NCBI RefSeq assembly: GCF_039544005.1
Contig: NZ_BAABKV010000001.1
Location: 3,968,001-4,032,000, forward strand
Source of the DNA: Kitasatospora paranensis
Lineage (GTDB): Bacteria > Actinomycetota > Actinomycetes > Streptomycetales > Streptomycetaceae
Reading direction: 5' to 3'
DNA length: 64,000 nucleotides
A model generated the notes under the pieces. That model worked only from the letters and a program-made list of their open reading frames with translations, was not told the DNA's origin and made no database searches. The first letter of the stretch is position 1, and each line of letters opens with the position of its first letter. The position numbers and the translations under genes were made by a program. Shown here piece by piece: positions 16,812 through 25,547 of this stretch.

Positions 16812-18170
16812 TCAGGCCAGTCGCAGCCCGCGCGCACCCGGGCGGGCCAGCGCACCCGCGTACACCTCGGCGGTGGCCGCGGCGGCCGCGCCCCAGCCGA
16901 ACCCGGCGGCGTGCCGGGCCGCCGCGGCGCCGCGCTCGCGCACCAGGTCGGGGCTGGTGGCGTACGGCTCCAGGGCCTGCGCCCAGCCGGCCGGGTCGTG
17001 GCCGTGCACGAGGGTGCCGGTGAGACCGTCCCGGACGGCCACCGGGAGGCCGCCGACCGCGGCCGCCACCACGGGGGTGCCACAGGCCTGCGCCTCCAGC
17101 GCGACCAGGCCGAAGGACTCGCTGTACGAGGGCATCACCAGGGCCGACGCGGCGCGGTACCACTCGGCGAGCCGCGCCTGCCCGACCGGCGGGTGGAACC
17201 GGACGACGTCCGAGATGCCCAGTTGGGCGGCCAGCTTGTGGAGGCTCTCCGGCTTGGCCAGGCCGGTGCCGGACGGTCCGCCGACCACCGGGACGATCAG
17301 CCGCTCGCGCAGCTCCGGGCGGCGCTCCAGCAGCACCGCCACGGCCTTGAGCAGCACGTCCGGTGCCTTCAGGGGCTGTATTCGGCCGGCGAACAACAGC
17401 ACCGCGGCGTCCTGCGGCAGGCCGAGCGCGGCGCGGGCCGCTGCCCGGCCGCCGGGCCGGAAGACGTCCAGGTTGACCCCGGGGTGGACGACGGCGAGCT
17501 GGTCCCGCCGGGCGAGGTAGTGGTGGGTGAGCTCGGCCGCCTCGTCGGCGGTGTTGGCGATCAGCCGGTCGGCGGCCTCGACCACCTGGGTCTCGCCGAT
17601 CACCCGGGCAGCGGGCTCGGGGGTGTCGCCCTCGGCCAGGGCGGCGTTCTTGACCTTGGCCATGGTGTGCATGGTGTGCACCAGCGGCACGCCCCAGCGC
17701 TCGGCGGCCAGCCAGCCGACCTGCCCGGACAGCCAGTAGTGCGAGTGGACCAGGTCGTAGTGGCCGGGCCGGTGACCGGCCTCGGTGCGCAGCACGCCGT
17801 GGGTGAAGGCGCACAGCTGGGCCGGCAGGTCCTCCTTGAGCAGCCCCTCGAACGGGCCGGCCGTGACGTGCCGCACCAGCACGCCGGGTGCGAGCTGCAC
17901 GGTCGGTGCGTCGTCCGAGCTGATCGCCCGGGTGAAGACCTCGACCTCGATGTTCAGGTCGGCGAGCCGCTTGGCCAGCTCGACGATGTAGACGTTCATC
18001 CCGCCCGCGTCGCCGGTGCCCGGCTGGTGCAGCGGCGAGGTATGGACGCTCAGCATCGCGATCCGGCGCGGTCGCCTCGACCGGCCGTTGACCAGCGCCT
18101 GGAGCCGGCCGCGGCCGCCGACGGGCGCCGTCCGGTCACGGCGGGCCGTGCGTACGGGGTGCTGCGTCAC
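16812..18170 (-). CDS. mshA: D-inositol-3-phosphate glycosyltransferase MshA
   Basis: A 452-residue GT4 enzyme that transfers GlcNAc from UDP-GlcNAc to 1L-inositol 1-phosphate, the first step of mycothiol synthesis. The N-terminal Rossmann half has [26 protein letters not shown], the inositol-phosphate-binding loop. The C-terminal half has [15 protein letters not shown] and the nucleotide-sugar loop [23 protein letters not shown] with the ExxxxxE motif. A 35-residue basic N-terminal tail precedes the domain. The GTG at 18170 is chosen because GAGGAGG lies about ten bases upstream; the much longer open frame above it is the shadow of the divergent methyltransferase. Mycothiol is the main actinobacterial thiol, so this is a core gene. 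Confidence 0.93.
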   Translation of the reverse strand: MTQHPVRTARRDRTAPVGGRGRLQALVNGRSRRPRRIAMLSVHTSPLHQPGTGDAGGMNVYIVELAKRLADLNIEVEVFTRAISSDDAPTVQLAPGVLVRHVTAGPFEGLLKEDLPAQLCAFTHGVLRTEAGHRPGHYDLVHSHYWLSGQVGWLAAERWGVPLVHTMHTMAKVKNAALAEGDTPEPAARVIGETQVVEAADRLIANTADEAAELTHHYLARRDQLAVVHPGVNLDVFRPGGRAAARAALGLPQDAAVLLFAGRIQPLKAPDVLLKAVAVLLERRPELRERLIVPVVGGPSGTGLAKPESLHKLAAQLGISDVVRFHPPVGQARLAEWYRAASALVMPSYSESFGLVALEAQACGTPVVAAAVGGLPVAVRDGLTGTLVHGHDPAGWAQALEPYATSPDLVRERGAAAARHAAGFGWGAAAAATAEVYAGALARPGARGLRLA

Positions 18171-18439
18171 CTGGCCGAAGCCTCCTCGTGCTCGCCGGCC
18201 GACGGGTGTGTCCGGCCCTGCTGGGGTGGGGGCGTGCGGACCGTCGGCACGGTCCTCACGGCGGCGAACGCCGCCCGGAGGGGGCCGGGCGGACAGACGT
18301 CCAAGGGGACAACCAGAGGGTCGCCAACCGGTATTCCCGTCCCGACCGGTGGGACGCCGGGACCGGTCCGCCCGGCCTCCTCCCGGCGGATCCCCGGGCG
18401 CCGGGCCTGAGGGCGACACGGGCCGCGTACGCTGCGGGC

Positions 18440-19260
18440 ATGGCCGCGTTCGACCCCTCCCCGCCCGCGGGCCGCGCGCGACCCGCCCGGTCGGCACGGT
18501 CACCCGCGGCACCACCAACACCAACCGGCTGCGGCGGATGGACCGCTGGATCACCCACACGGCGGCCCGGGCGCTGCGGTCCGCCGACGCCCCGCCGATC
18601 GCCGTCGACCTCGGATACGGGGCCGCCCCCTGGACGGCCGTCGAGCTCGCCGCCCGGTTGCGCGCGGTGCGCCCGGACGTCCGCGTGGTCGGGATCGAGA
18701 TCGAGCCGGCCAGGGTGACGGCGGCGCTCCCGCACGCCGATCCGCCGCTGCTCGACTTCCGGCGCGGCGGCTTCGAGGTGCCGCTGGACGGCGCGTCCGC
18801 GCAGCTCATCCGGGCCGCGAACGTCCTGCGGCAGTACGACGAGGAGACGGTCGCCGCGGTCTGGGAGCGGCTCTGCGCCCGGCTCGCCCCGGACGGGCTG
18901 CTGGTCGAGGGGACGTGCGACGAGATCGGCCGGCGGCACGTCTGGGTGGCCCTCGGCCCGGAAGGGCCGCGCACGGTCACCTTCGCGGCCCGGCTCGCCT
19001 CCCTGCAGACCCCCTCCGACCTGGCCGAAAGGCTGCCGAAGGCGCTGATCCACCACAACGTCCCGGGGCGGCCGGTGCACCGGTTCCTCACCGACTTCGA
19101 CCGTGCCTGGGCGGCCGCGGCGCCGTACGCGGCATTCGGGGCGCGGCAGCGCTGGGTGGCGGCCTGCACCGCACTGGCCGGGAGCTGGCCGCTGGTGGAC
19201 GCCCGCGGCCGGTGGCGGCAGGGCGAGGTCACCGTGCGGTGGGAGGCGCTGGCGCCGTAG
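18440..19260 (+). CDS. Class I SAM-dependent methyltransferase-like protein (apparent frameshift near its start)
   Basis: About 273 residues after correction. From ATG 18440 one frame reads [14 protein letters not shown]. From about 18488 the next frame continues [20 protein letters not shown], a conserved opening of a Streptomyces family, then [16 protein letters not shown] (SAM-binding motif I, GxGxxP variant), VGIEIEP (motif II) and [14 protein letters not shown] missing C in one of the C runs between 18454 and 18488 joins them. A TACGCT box six bases before the ATG supports that start. An unshifted alternative begins at ATG 18538. Substrate unknown. Divergent from mshA. Confidence 0.78.
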
Positions 19261-19461
19261 CCTGCCGCGTCCTCCGCCAGAGCTCCGCCGCGCTCTCAAC
19301 TGTGTCTCAGCCGTGCTCTCGGCCGCGGCGCTGCGCGGAGCCTTCTGTGCGGCTCGGCGGATTCACTCGAACGAGTTATCGAATACCTCTGGCGTGTTGA
19401 CGCCGCGTCACGTCACCATGGAGTCGTTCGCACGAGTCGACGACCGCCCCAACGGGCTCCG

Positions 19462-20013
19462 TCAGCTCCTCTGCCCCAAGTCCCGCAGGGCCTGTTCGAA
19501 CGCCGCGTACGCACCACCCCCGAAGAGCACGAACCGTACCTCCGCCAGACCACCAGCCACACCTTCCTCAGCCACCGCCTCAGCCACGGTCGTCAGGGCG
19601 ATCCGCGCCGCGTCCTCCAACGGCCAGCCGTACACCCCGGCCGACACCGCCGGGAAGGCCACCGTCCGCGCACCCAGGTCCACCGCAACCCGCAACGACT
19701 CCGCATAGCACGAGGCCAGCAGCGCGGCGCGCGCCGGCCGGTCCTCCTCCAGGAACACCGGACCCACGGTGTGCACCACCCAGTGGGCCGGCAGCCGCCC
19801 GGCCGTCGTCGCGACGGCCCGGCCGGTCGGCAGACCCTTGCCGTAGTGCGAGGCGCGCAACCGTCGGCAGTCCTCGAGGATCTCGGGGCCGCCACGGCGG
19901 TGGATCGCCCCGTCGACCCCACCCCCGCCGAGCAGCGAGGAGTTGGCTGCGTTCACCACCACGTCCACCTGCTGATCCGTGATGTCACCCTCGATCAGCG
20001 TGATCTGCGTCAC
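19462..20013 (-). CDS. Macrodomain protein (O-acetyl-ADP-ribose deacetylase type)
   Basis: A 183-residue single macrodomain. It has ITLIEGDITDQQVDVVVNAANSSLLGGGGVDGAIH, the ADP-ribose-binding core with NAANxxLxGGGGVDGAIH typical of YmdB/MacroD enzymes, then the catalytic-loop SxGVYGWP region and a C-terminal VLFGGGAYAAFEQAL strand-helix. These enzymes remove ADP-ribose from protein or O-acetyl-ADP-ribose; the Asn and Asp of the core are intact, so it is likely active. The GTG at 20013 is chosen because AGGAGGAG lies ten bases upstream. Convergent to the methyltransferase gene across about 200 bases that hold no gene; 19360-19440 there is lower in GC. Confidence 0.92.
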   Translation of the reverse strand: MTQITLIEGDITDQQVDVVVNAANSSLLGGGGVDGAIHRRGGPEILEDCRRLRASHYGKGLPTGRAVATTAGRLPAHWVVHTVGPVFLEEDRPARAALLASCYAESLRVAVDLGARTVAFPAVSAGVYGWPLEDAARIALTTVAEAVAEEGVAGGLAEVRFVLFGGGAYAAFEQALRDLGQRS

Positions 20014-20226
20014 CGATAGCTCCTCCTGCCGGACCGTCACATACGGCGGCCACCGTAGCCGCGCAAGCCACCGACCGCGTGGCAATAACCACAGACCACG
20101 CGGTCAGCCAGAGAAATCCCCGGAGATCACGTTATGGTCGCGAGAAGCTCTTCGGCCCGCGGTGCCAGGCGGGCACTGCACACGGACGTCAGCCGTTGGG
20201 CAGTCGGGGAAAGGAAGGATCGACCG

Positions 20227-21915
20227 ATGCCCGCAAAGGGAGACGGGCGGGCAGCCGCTGCCGCAGGCAGGTTCGGTACCGCCGACACCGCCGACACCGA
20301 GCGCCGGCCCGGTACGGGCCAGGGCGCCGCTCCCGGCGCCGCACAGACCGGCCACTCGTCCGGCGGCCGCCCGGTCGCGCAGCGCTCGAAGGCCCCGCAC
20401 ACCGTCGACCCGCGCCCCGACCACGCCGACGGACGGCCCGCCGACTCCCGCGGCTCCGGCCGGGCCGGCCGCCCGGAGCCGACCCGCGGGCCCGCGCCGA
20501 TACCGCACCCGAGGACGACCCAGGGCGCACGGCCCGAGGGTTCCGGCCCGGCCCCGTACCGGCTGCTGGTCATCGAGGACGGCGCGGGCTCCGACCTCGA
20601 ACTGATCGAGGCCCTCGTCGCCGACAGCGGCACCCAGGTGGAGCTGCACCGTGCCGAGGGCATCGAGCACGCCGCGGAGCTGCTCGCCCCGACGCCCGCG
20701 GGCGCCCGCCGCAACCGCCCGCGCCCCGCGGACTTCAACTGCGTCCTGCTCGATCTCGCGGCACCGTTCGTCCCCGCCCATCCGCTGGACGGCCCGGCCG
20801 GTGACGACGGGGCCGACCCGTCGACCGCAACCGAACCGCCCGGGGAGTCCGACGGCCTCGACGGGCTGCGCGAACTGCGCCGCCGCGCGCCGCACGTCGC
20901 CGTGATCGTCCTCACCGACGCCGCGGCAGCCGAACTGGGCGCGGCCGCGGTGGCCGCGGGCGCCCAGGACTTCCTGGTCAAGCACGAGACGGACGGCCCG
21001 CTGCTGGCCCGTGCCCTGCGGTACGCCGTGGAACGCAAACGGGCGGACGAATCCCACCGCAGGCTCGTCGAGGCGGAGCTCCGCGGCCAGGAGAACGCCC
21101 GCCTCCAGCGCCACCTGCTGCCGACCCCGCTGCTCGACGGCGCCGGGCTGGCGTTCACGCGCCGCTACCGCCCCGGCCGGCGACGCGCCCTGCTCGGCGG
21201 CGACTTCTACGACGCCGTCCGGACGGACGACGGCACCGTCCACGTGGTGATCGGCGACGTCTGCGGGCACGGCCCGGACGAGGCCGCGCTCGGCGTTGCG
21301 CTGCGGATAGCGTGGCGGACACTCGTCTTCGCGGGCCTGACCGGTCAGGAGCTGCTGACCACGCTGCAGCACGTCCTGGAGCACGAGCGGCGCAGCGACG
21401 AGATCTTCGCGACGCTCTGCATGCTCGTCCTGACCCCGGGGCCGGCGCCGCTGGGCACGGCCGACGACCAGCGCGAGCGCGGGCGGCACCCCGGGGCGGA
21501 GCAGGTCGAGCACGCCCGGCTGTTCCTGGCCGGCCATCCCGCTCCGCTGCTCCTCGGTCCGGGCGCAGCGCCGCTGCTGCTGCCCGCGGACGGCACGGGC
21601 CCGGCGCTCGGGCTGCTGCCCTGCGACGACGGCCAGGCCGTCTGGCCCGCCCAGGAGCTGGAGCTGCACCCGGGCTGGAGCGTGCTGCTGTACACCGACG
21701 GGCTGGTGGAGGGCCGGGTCGGGGCCGGATCCCGCCGGCTCGGCCAGGACGGACTGATCGACCTGATCTCCGACCACCAGGCCGCCGGGCTGACCCGCGG
21801 GCGCCTGGTCGACAGCGCGCTGGCCGAGGTGGAGGAGCTCAACGGCGGTGCGCTGACCGACGACGTCGCAGTGCTGCTTCTGGAGCGCAACCCGGTGCCG
21901 GCCCTGATGGGCTGA
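20227..21915 (+). CDS. Receiver-like plus PP2C/SpoIIE phosphatase protein
   Basis: A 562-residue protein. About 110 low-complexity residues come first. A CheY-like domain follows (RLLVIEDGAG, then VLLDLAAPF with the phospho-acceptor Asp, VIVLTD, QDFLVKHE with Lys), interrupted by an acidic loop of about 25 residues before the LRELRRRAP helix. A coiled linker (ESHRRLVEAELRGQENARLQ) leads into the SpoIIE-type phosphatase domain: LPTPLLDGAG, GGDFYDAVR and VIGDVCGHGPDEAAL with metal-binding Asp residues, ending in TDDVAVLLLE. It would dephosphorylate a Ser/Thr target such as an anti-anti-sigma factor. ATG chosen with AAGGAAGG just upstream. It is divergent from the macrodomain gene by 213 bases. 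Confidence 0.9.
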   Translation: MPAKGDGRAAAAAGRFGTADTADTERRPGTGQGAAPGAAQTGHSSGGRPVAQRSKAPHTVDPRPDHADGRPADSRGSGRAGRPEPTRGPAPIPHPRTTQGARPEGSGPAPYRLLVIEDGAGSDLELIEALVADSGTQVELHRAEGIEHAAELLAPTPAGARRNRPRPADFNCVLLDLAAPFVPAHPLDGPAGDDGADPSTATEPPGESDGLDGLRELRRRAPHVAVIVLTDAAAAELGAAAVAAGAQDFLVKHETDGPLLARALRYAVERKRADESHRRLVEAELRGQENARLQRHLLPTPLLDGAGLAFTRRYRPGRRRALLGGDFYDAVRTDDGTVHVVIGDVCGHGPDEAALGVALRIAWRTLVFAGLTGQELLTTLQHVLEHERRSDEIFATLCMLVLTPGPAPLGTADDQRERGRHPGAEQVEHARLFLAGHPAPLLLGPGAAPLLLPADGTGPALGLLPCDDGQAVWPAQELELHPGWSVLLYTDGLVEGRVGAGSRRLGQDGLIDLISDHQAAGLTRGRLVDSALAEVEELNGGALTDDVAVLLLERNPVPALMG

Positions 21916-21950
21916 GGCTCCGTGCGCGGGCGGACCGTGCGCGGACGCGC

Positions 21951-21986
21951 CGAGGGCGGCACCCCCGGGTCGGGGTGCCGCCCTCG
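21951..21986. terminator. 15-bp hairpin between convergent genes
   Basis: Positions 21951-21965 and 21972-21986 are exact reverse complements with a six-base loop, placed between the phosphatase gene and the convergent DUF2516 gene. Confidence 0.87.
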
Positions 21987-22045
21987 GCACAGGTGTTGCG
22001 TGTTGGCTGTGCCGCGCGTTCGCCGCGTCCTGGGCGCGGCGAACG

Positions 22046-22384
22046 TCACCAGGGCCCGTACGGGCCGATGTCGCGTCGCTTGTTGCCCCCGCCGCCGGTC
22101 AGCTGCTTGATCGCGGGCCGGACGTCCACCATGTAGACGATCGTCGCCACCAGGCCGATCAGCGTCAGGAAGTTGCCCAGGACGTTGGCGCCGAGCAGCA
22201 GGTCGATGCCGAGCGACAGGCCGAGCACGACCAGCCAGAACGGCTTGGTCTTCTTGTCGGCGGCCCGGTAGGCGTCCTCGCGGCGCACGGCGGCGTCCAC
22301 GAAGGCGAACAGCTTGAAGCAGATGATCGCCGTGGCGAGCCACCAGAACGGGTTCAGCACGTCGAACACCAGGAAGTTGAACAC
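22046..22384 (-). CDS. DUF2516 family small membrane protein
   Basis: A 112-residue protein with three hydrophobic segments, at about residues 2-28 (FLVFDVLNPFWWLATAIICFKL), 50-67 and 70-90. A charged stretch (RREDAYRAADKKTK) and a basic, Gly-rich C-terminal tail face the cytosol. This matches the DUF2516 family (Rv0476-like in Mycobacterium), of unknown function. GTG start. It is the last gene of the XRE-HbhA-DUF2516 group on the minus strand; the same trio order occurs in M. tuberculosis (Rv0474-Rv0476), which suggests a shared membrane or envelope job. Confidence 0.82.
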   Translation of the reverse strand: MFNFLVFDVLNPFWWLATAIICFKLFAFVDAAVRREDAYRAADKKTKPFWLVVLGLSLGIDLLLGANVLGNFLTLIGLVATIVYMVDVRPAIKQLTGGGGNKRRDIGPYGPW

Positions 22385-22547
22385 TCCGGACTCCTCACTG
22401 CGGCCTCGGCCCTACCGCCGCCCATCGTGGCACGGCGCACCGCCCACGTCGGTGACAACGTCCCGACCATCGGGGACGTGCCCCGGGCGGGCGCCCGCCA
22501 ATCCGGCACCGGCCTGCGCGGTGCCGGATCCTTCGAGCCGCTCGCGG

Positions 22548-23102
22548 CTACTTCGCGGTGTTCTTGCGCGCCCGCGGGGCCTTCTTGGCCGTGGCGGAGT
22601 CGTCGGCCGGGGCCTCGGCGGCCGAGCCGGCGTCACCGTCGATCTCGACCTCGGCGACCTCGACCTCGGTGACCTCGACGTCGATGATCTCGGCCTCCGC
22701 GGCCGGGGCGTCGGCGGCCGGCTCGCCCGCGCCCTTGTCCACGACCGTCTTGCCGCGCACGGCCAGCTCGTCGTAGACCTCCTTGGCCTTGACGGCGAAC
22801 TCGGCGGCCCGGCCGACCTGCTGGAGGGCGAAGGTCTGCGCCTTCTCCTGCAGCACCTTGAGGTCGGTCGGCAGCGTGGTGACGGTCTCGGCGACCTTGC
22901 CCTGCGCCTCGATCAGCCTGGCCTGGGCCTCCTGCAGACGGGCGGCGGCCTTCTCCTGGGTGCCCTTGCGGTCCGCGGCCAGCGCCTCGACCTTGCCCGG
23001 CACTTCGCGCAGCTTCTCGTACGCGAGGTCGCCGGCACCGGCGAGGGCGTAGAGCGGCGTCGGGTCGCTGAGGGTCTTCTTGATGTCGTCGGTGATCGGC
23101 AT
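22548..23102 (-). CDS. Heparin-binding hemagglutinin-like (HbhA) coiled-coil protein
   Basis: A 184-residue protein. The first half is a long amphipathic coiled coil (residues about 18-115, rich in AAARLQEAQARLIEAQGKV-type heptads) after MPITDDIKKTLSDPTPLYALAGAGDLA, the conserved HbhA opening. Then comes an acidic VEVTEVEVAEVEIDGD repeat, and finally a Lys/Ala-rich tail (TAKKAPRARKNTAK), the counterpart of the lysine-rich heparin-binding end of mycobacterial HbhA, though much shorter. There is no signal peptide. In Streptomyces the role is unknown; envelope or membrane attachment, or a lipid-inclusion role as proposed in mycobacteria, are options. ATG with GGGAGGA upstream, and 53 bases after the XRE gene. 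Confidence 0.85.
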   Translation of the reverse strand: MPITDDIKKTLSDPTPLYALAGAGDLAYEKLREVPGKVEALAADRKGTQEKAAARLQEAQARLIEAQGKVAETVTTLPTDLKVLQEKAQTFALQQVGRAAEFAVKAKEVYDELAVRGKTVVDKGAGEPAADAPAAEAEIIDVEVTEVEVAEVEIDGDAGSAAEAPADDSATAKKAPRARKNTAK

Positions 23103-23155
23103 GACCGGTCCTCCCGGTGGCGTTCGGTGCGTTCGGTGGTCTGTCCGCGACCGGC

Positions 23156-23581
23156 TCAGCCGTCGGCGGCCGGGGCGGCCGCGGAGGCGGAGGCGGGCGG
23201 TGCGGTGGAGCCGGCGGGCTCCGCAGCGGCGGCGCCCTCCCGGTTCTCCTTGAGGAAGGCGTCGTAGACGGCGAGCAGCGCCTGCTTCTGCTGCTCGTTG
23301 ATCAGCGGGTCCGCCAGGATCGCGGCCCGCAGTTCCAGTCCGTCGTTACGGCGTTCCTCCAGGATCCCGGCCTGCACGTAGAGCGTCTCGGCGGAGATCC
23401 GCAGTGCCTTGGCGATCTGCTGGAGGATCTCCGCGCTCGGCTTGCGCAGCCCGCGTTCGATCTGGCTGAGATAGGGGTTGGACACTCCGGCGGCCTCCGC
23501 CAGCTGCCGCAGCGAGTACTGCGCATTCCGCCGCTGCTCGCGGATGTACTCGCCGAGCGAGCCGACGTTCAGTGAGGCCAT
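23156..23581 (-). CDS. XRE-family helix-turn-helix regulator
   Basis: A 141-residue protein. The HTH_3 domain lies at residues about 8-65 (LGEYIREQRRNAQYSLRQLAEAAGVSNPYLSQIERG then LRKPSAEILQQIAKAL), followed by a helical part with DPLINEQQKQALLAVYDAFLKEN and a flexible Ala/Ser tail. Homologous to Rv0474, the regulator gene upstream of hbhA in mycobacteria. The start at MASLNVG is chosen over an ATG 39 bases upstream because homologues begin there and a 16-bp palindrome lies immediately upstream (23603-23618), which the longer form would put inside the gene. Probably autoregulates and controls hbhA and the DUF2516 gene. Confidence 0.88.
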   Translation of the reverse strand: MASLNVGSLGEYIREQRRNAQYSLRQLAEAAGVSNPYLSQIERGLRKPSAEILQQIAKALRISAETLYVQAGILEERRNDGLELRAAILADPLINEQQKQALLAVYDAFLKENREGAAAAEPAGSTAPPASASAAAPAADG

Positions 23582-23602
23582 GGCTCCAGCGTGCACCACG
23601 CT

Positions 23603-23618
23603 GCTTGCAATTGCAAGC
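23603..23618. promoter_or_regulatory. 16-bp perfect palindrome upstream of the XRE gene
   Basis: GCTTGCAATTGCAAGC, 22 bases before the XRE start codon, with a related half-site (CTGCAATC) about 15 bases further up. It is AT-rich in its centre, unlike most hairpins here, and is the natural candidate for the operator of the adjacent regulator. Confidence 0.6.
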
Positions 23619-23682
23619 AAGGTGCTAGCAGCTGCAATCGGCGTGTCGAGCCCCGGAGCGAGCCGGGGGCACCCGGAGCGTG

Positions 23683-23702
23683 CCCGAGGCGGCCGCCTCG
23701 GG
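23683..23702 (-). terminator. 20-bp perfect palindrome after the DUF4291 gene
   Basis: CCCGAGGCGGCCGCCTCGGG lies 15-34 bases past the DUF4291 stop. A cruciform or hairpin would form with a tight turn, and it may separate this gene from the XRE operon. Confidence 0.45.
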
Positions 23703-23716
23703 AACGGGCACAGCAG

Positions 23717-24286
23717 TCAGCGCCGGCCGATGCCGAGCCTGCGGGCGAGGGCTGGATCCAGTGGATAGGGGCGCTCGGTGGGCAGCAGCCGTACGGCCTG
23801 GGCGTTGCGGCCGGCCTTGATCAGGCCGGAGATCCGGTGGACCTGCGGGGTGAGGTCGGTCAGGGAGACCGTCCACTCGTCGACGAGGGAGTCGACGAGC
23901 TGCCGCCCGATGCCGACCTGGATGCTGTAGTGGTTGAGGGCAGCGCCTGCCGCCGAACGTTCGGGATCCCACTGGACGTGGACGGCGGAAACCTCCCGGG
24001 CCTCCGGGTCACCGGTGGTCAGCCAGGCCTCGGACAGGGCGCGCTCCCAGCCCTCGCGGGTGATCCGGACGGCGAGTACCCGTTCCTGCCCGGGCTTCCT
24101 GGCCCAGTTGCTGCGGTGCATCAGCCACCGGAACGACGGCTTGATCCAGGTCATCCGTCCACGCGAGAACGGTTCGACGAACCTGCCCGCGGCCACCGAG
24201 TTCGCCGCGGTCGCCGGCGCGTAGGCCTGGTAGACCACGATCGTGCGGTCGTCGTAGTCGGCCCGGATCTCACGCAGCGCGGTCAT
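23717..24286 (-). CDS. DUF4291 domain-containing protein
   Basis: A 189-residue cytosolic protein that fits the DUF4291 family along its length. The hallmark segments are IRADYDDRTIVVYQAYAP near the N-terminus, RMTWIKPSFRWLMHRSNWA, then VSAVHVQWDPER and a C-terminal LDPALARRLGI. Function is unknown; the family is widespread in bacteria and fungi. The ATG at 24286 is well supported by the family start; the much longer open frame that reads upstream is a shadow of the divergent hydrolase. A single transcription unit is likely. Confidence 0.87.
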   Translation of the reverse strand: MTALREIRADYDDRTIVVYQAYAPATAANSVAAGRFVEPFSRGRMTWIKPSFRWLMHRSNWARKPGQERVLAVRITREGWERALSEAWLTTGDPEAREVSAVHVQWDPERSAAGAALNHYSIQVGIGRQLVDSLVDEWTVSLTDLTPQVHRISGLIKAGRNAQAVRLLPTERPYPLDPALARRLGIGRR

Positions 24287-24353
24287 CGCCCCACCCTGCC
24301 AGCCGGGCGCGGAAATCCGCAGCCCGTTTTCCCCGCCGTGGCAGCATGCCGAC

Positions 24354-25183
24354 ATGCCGATCTTCACCTCGTACGACGGAACGGACCTCTGGTACGAAGC
24401 GACCGGGCCGGCAACGGCGGGCGCTCCCCGCTGGTGGCGCTGCCCGGCGGGCCGGGGGCGGATCTGCGCTACCTGGGCGACCTGGCCGGCCTGGACACCG
24501 CCCGGACGCTGGTGAGGCTGGACGGCCGTGCGGCGGGCCGGTCCACCGTGCCCGCGGACCGGGCGAGTTGCTCGTTCACCGCACAGGCCGCCGACGTGGC
24601 GGCGCTCGCCCGCCATCTCGGCCATGACCGGATCGACCTGCTGGGCCACTCCGCCGGCGCCCTGGTCGCCCAGCACTGTGCGGCCGAATTCCCCACCCTG
24701 GTGGACCGGTTGGTGCTGGTGTGCCCGGTAGGGCGGGCCGCGCGCGAGCCGGACGCCGCCGAGCTGGCCGCCCTCCGGGCCGGGCGGTCCGCCGAGCCCT
24801 GGTACCCGGCCGCGGCGGACGCGGAGGCGAGACTGGCCCGAGGAGAGAGCGACACGCGGGAGCTCACGGCCCTCATCACCCCCTTCTTCTGGGCTCGTTG
24901 GGATGATCGGGCACGGGCCGAGGCAGGCCGCGCGCTGCCCGCGGCGCCCGACTGGCTGCGCGCGGCGTTCTACGCAGGGGCGGGGGAACCGCGACCGGTC
25001 ACCGCCCCGACGCTGGTGATCGCCGGCGCGCTGGACGGGATGATCGGCACCGCTCCGGCGCGGCTGGCGGCCTCGTGCCACCCGAACGCCCGGCTGGCGG
25101 TCGTCGAGGCGGCCGGTCACCGGCCGTGGGTGGAGCAGCCCGTCCGCTTCAGGACGCTGGTCGAGGAGTTCCTGACCCGGTGA
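24354..25183 (+). CDS. Alpha/beta hydrolase (apparent frameshift near the N-terminus)
   Basis: About 276 residues after joining frames. ATG 24354 opens MPIFTSYDGTDLWYEATGP; from about 24405 the next frame continues GGRSPLVALPGGPGADLRYLGDLAGLD, the oxyanion-hole region of the family. The nucleophile elbow is GHSAGA (Ser in GxSxG), the acid is in ALDGMIG and the catalytic His in AAGHRPWVEQP. A proline-iminopeptidase-like enzyme is the closest general type (PGGPG and the lid region WYPAAADAEARL), but the substrate is not known. A missing base between about 24398 and 24412 explains the break. It starts 67 bases from the divergent DUF4291 gene. Confidence 0.8.
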
Positions 25184-25207
25184 TCCAGGCCGCCTCGGGG
25201 CGGGCGG

Positions 25208-25546
25208 TCAGCCCCCGGTGGCATCAGGGGTGGCATCAGCGGCGAGATCAGCGATGGCATCAGCTGCGGCGTCCCCGGCCGGGTCTGCGGCGGGGCTGCT
25301 GCCCGTCCCGGTGAGGCGCCGGTAGGACGGTGCGAGGAGCACCGCGAGGTCCCGCCCGCGAACGGTGACGCCGGACGGCCCGAGGGAGTCGATCGCCGGG
25401 GCGCCGGGGCGGGCAGCCGGCTCGTCCGCGTGCAGCGTGAAGTCCCCGTCCCAGAAGCCGTCGGGAGCGGCCTGCGGTCCGGCCGCCTGCGGCAGAGGCG
25501 TCTGCCGCAGGGGCGGTGGCTCCTGCCGTCCGAAAACGTGCGGCAT
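25208..25546 (-). CDS. Small protein of unknown function coupled to the SNF2 helicase gene
   Basis: A 112-residue protein starting MPHVFGRQEPPPLRQTPL. The ATG is one base past the helicase stop (TGA then G then ATG on the minus strand), so the two are translationally coupled. It is Pro-rich at the N-terminus, has one ordered-looking segment (VTVRGRDLAVLLAPSYRRL) and ends in an Asp/Ala-rich tail. I recognise no domain. In many actinobacteria a SWIM-zinc-finger protein follows this helicase; this one lacks the CxC...CxH motif, so it is either a different partner or a remnant. Confidence 0.6.
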   Translation of the reverse strand: MPHVFGRQEPPPLRQTPLPQAAGPQAAPDGFWDGDFTLHADEPAARPGAPAIDSLGPSGVTVRGRDLAVLLAPSYRRLTGTGSSPAADPAGDAAADAIADLAADATPDATGG

Positions 25547-25547
25547 C

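Noticed and set aside
22548..23102. HbhA-like gene as a true adhesin
   Set aside because: The Lys-rich repeat end is much shorter than in mycobacteria and there is no evidence of host contact in this type of organism.
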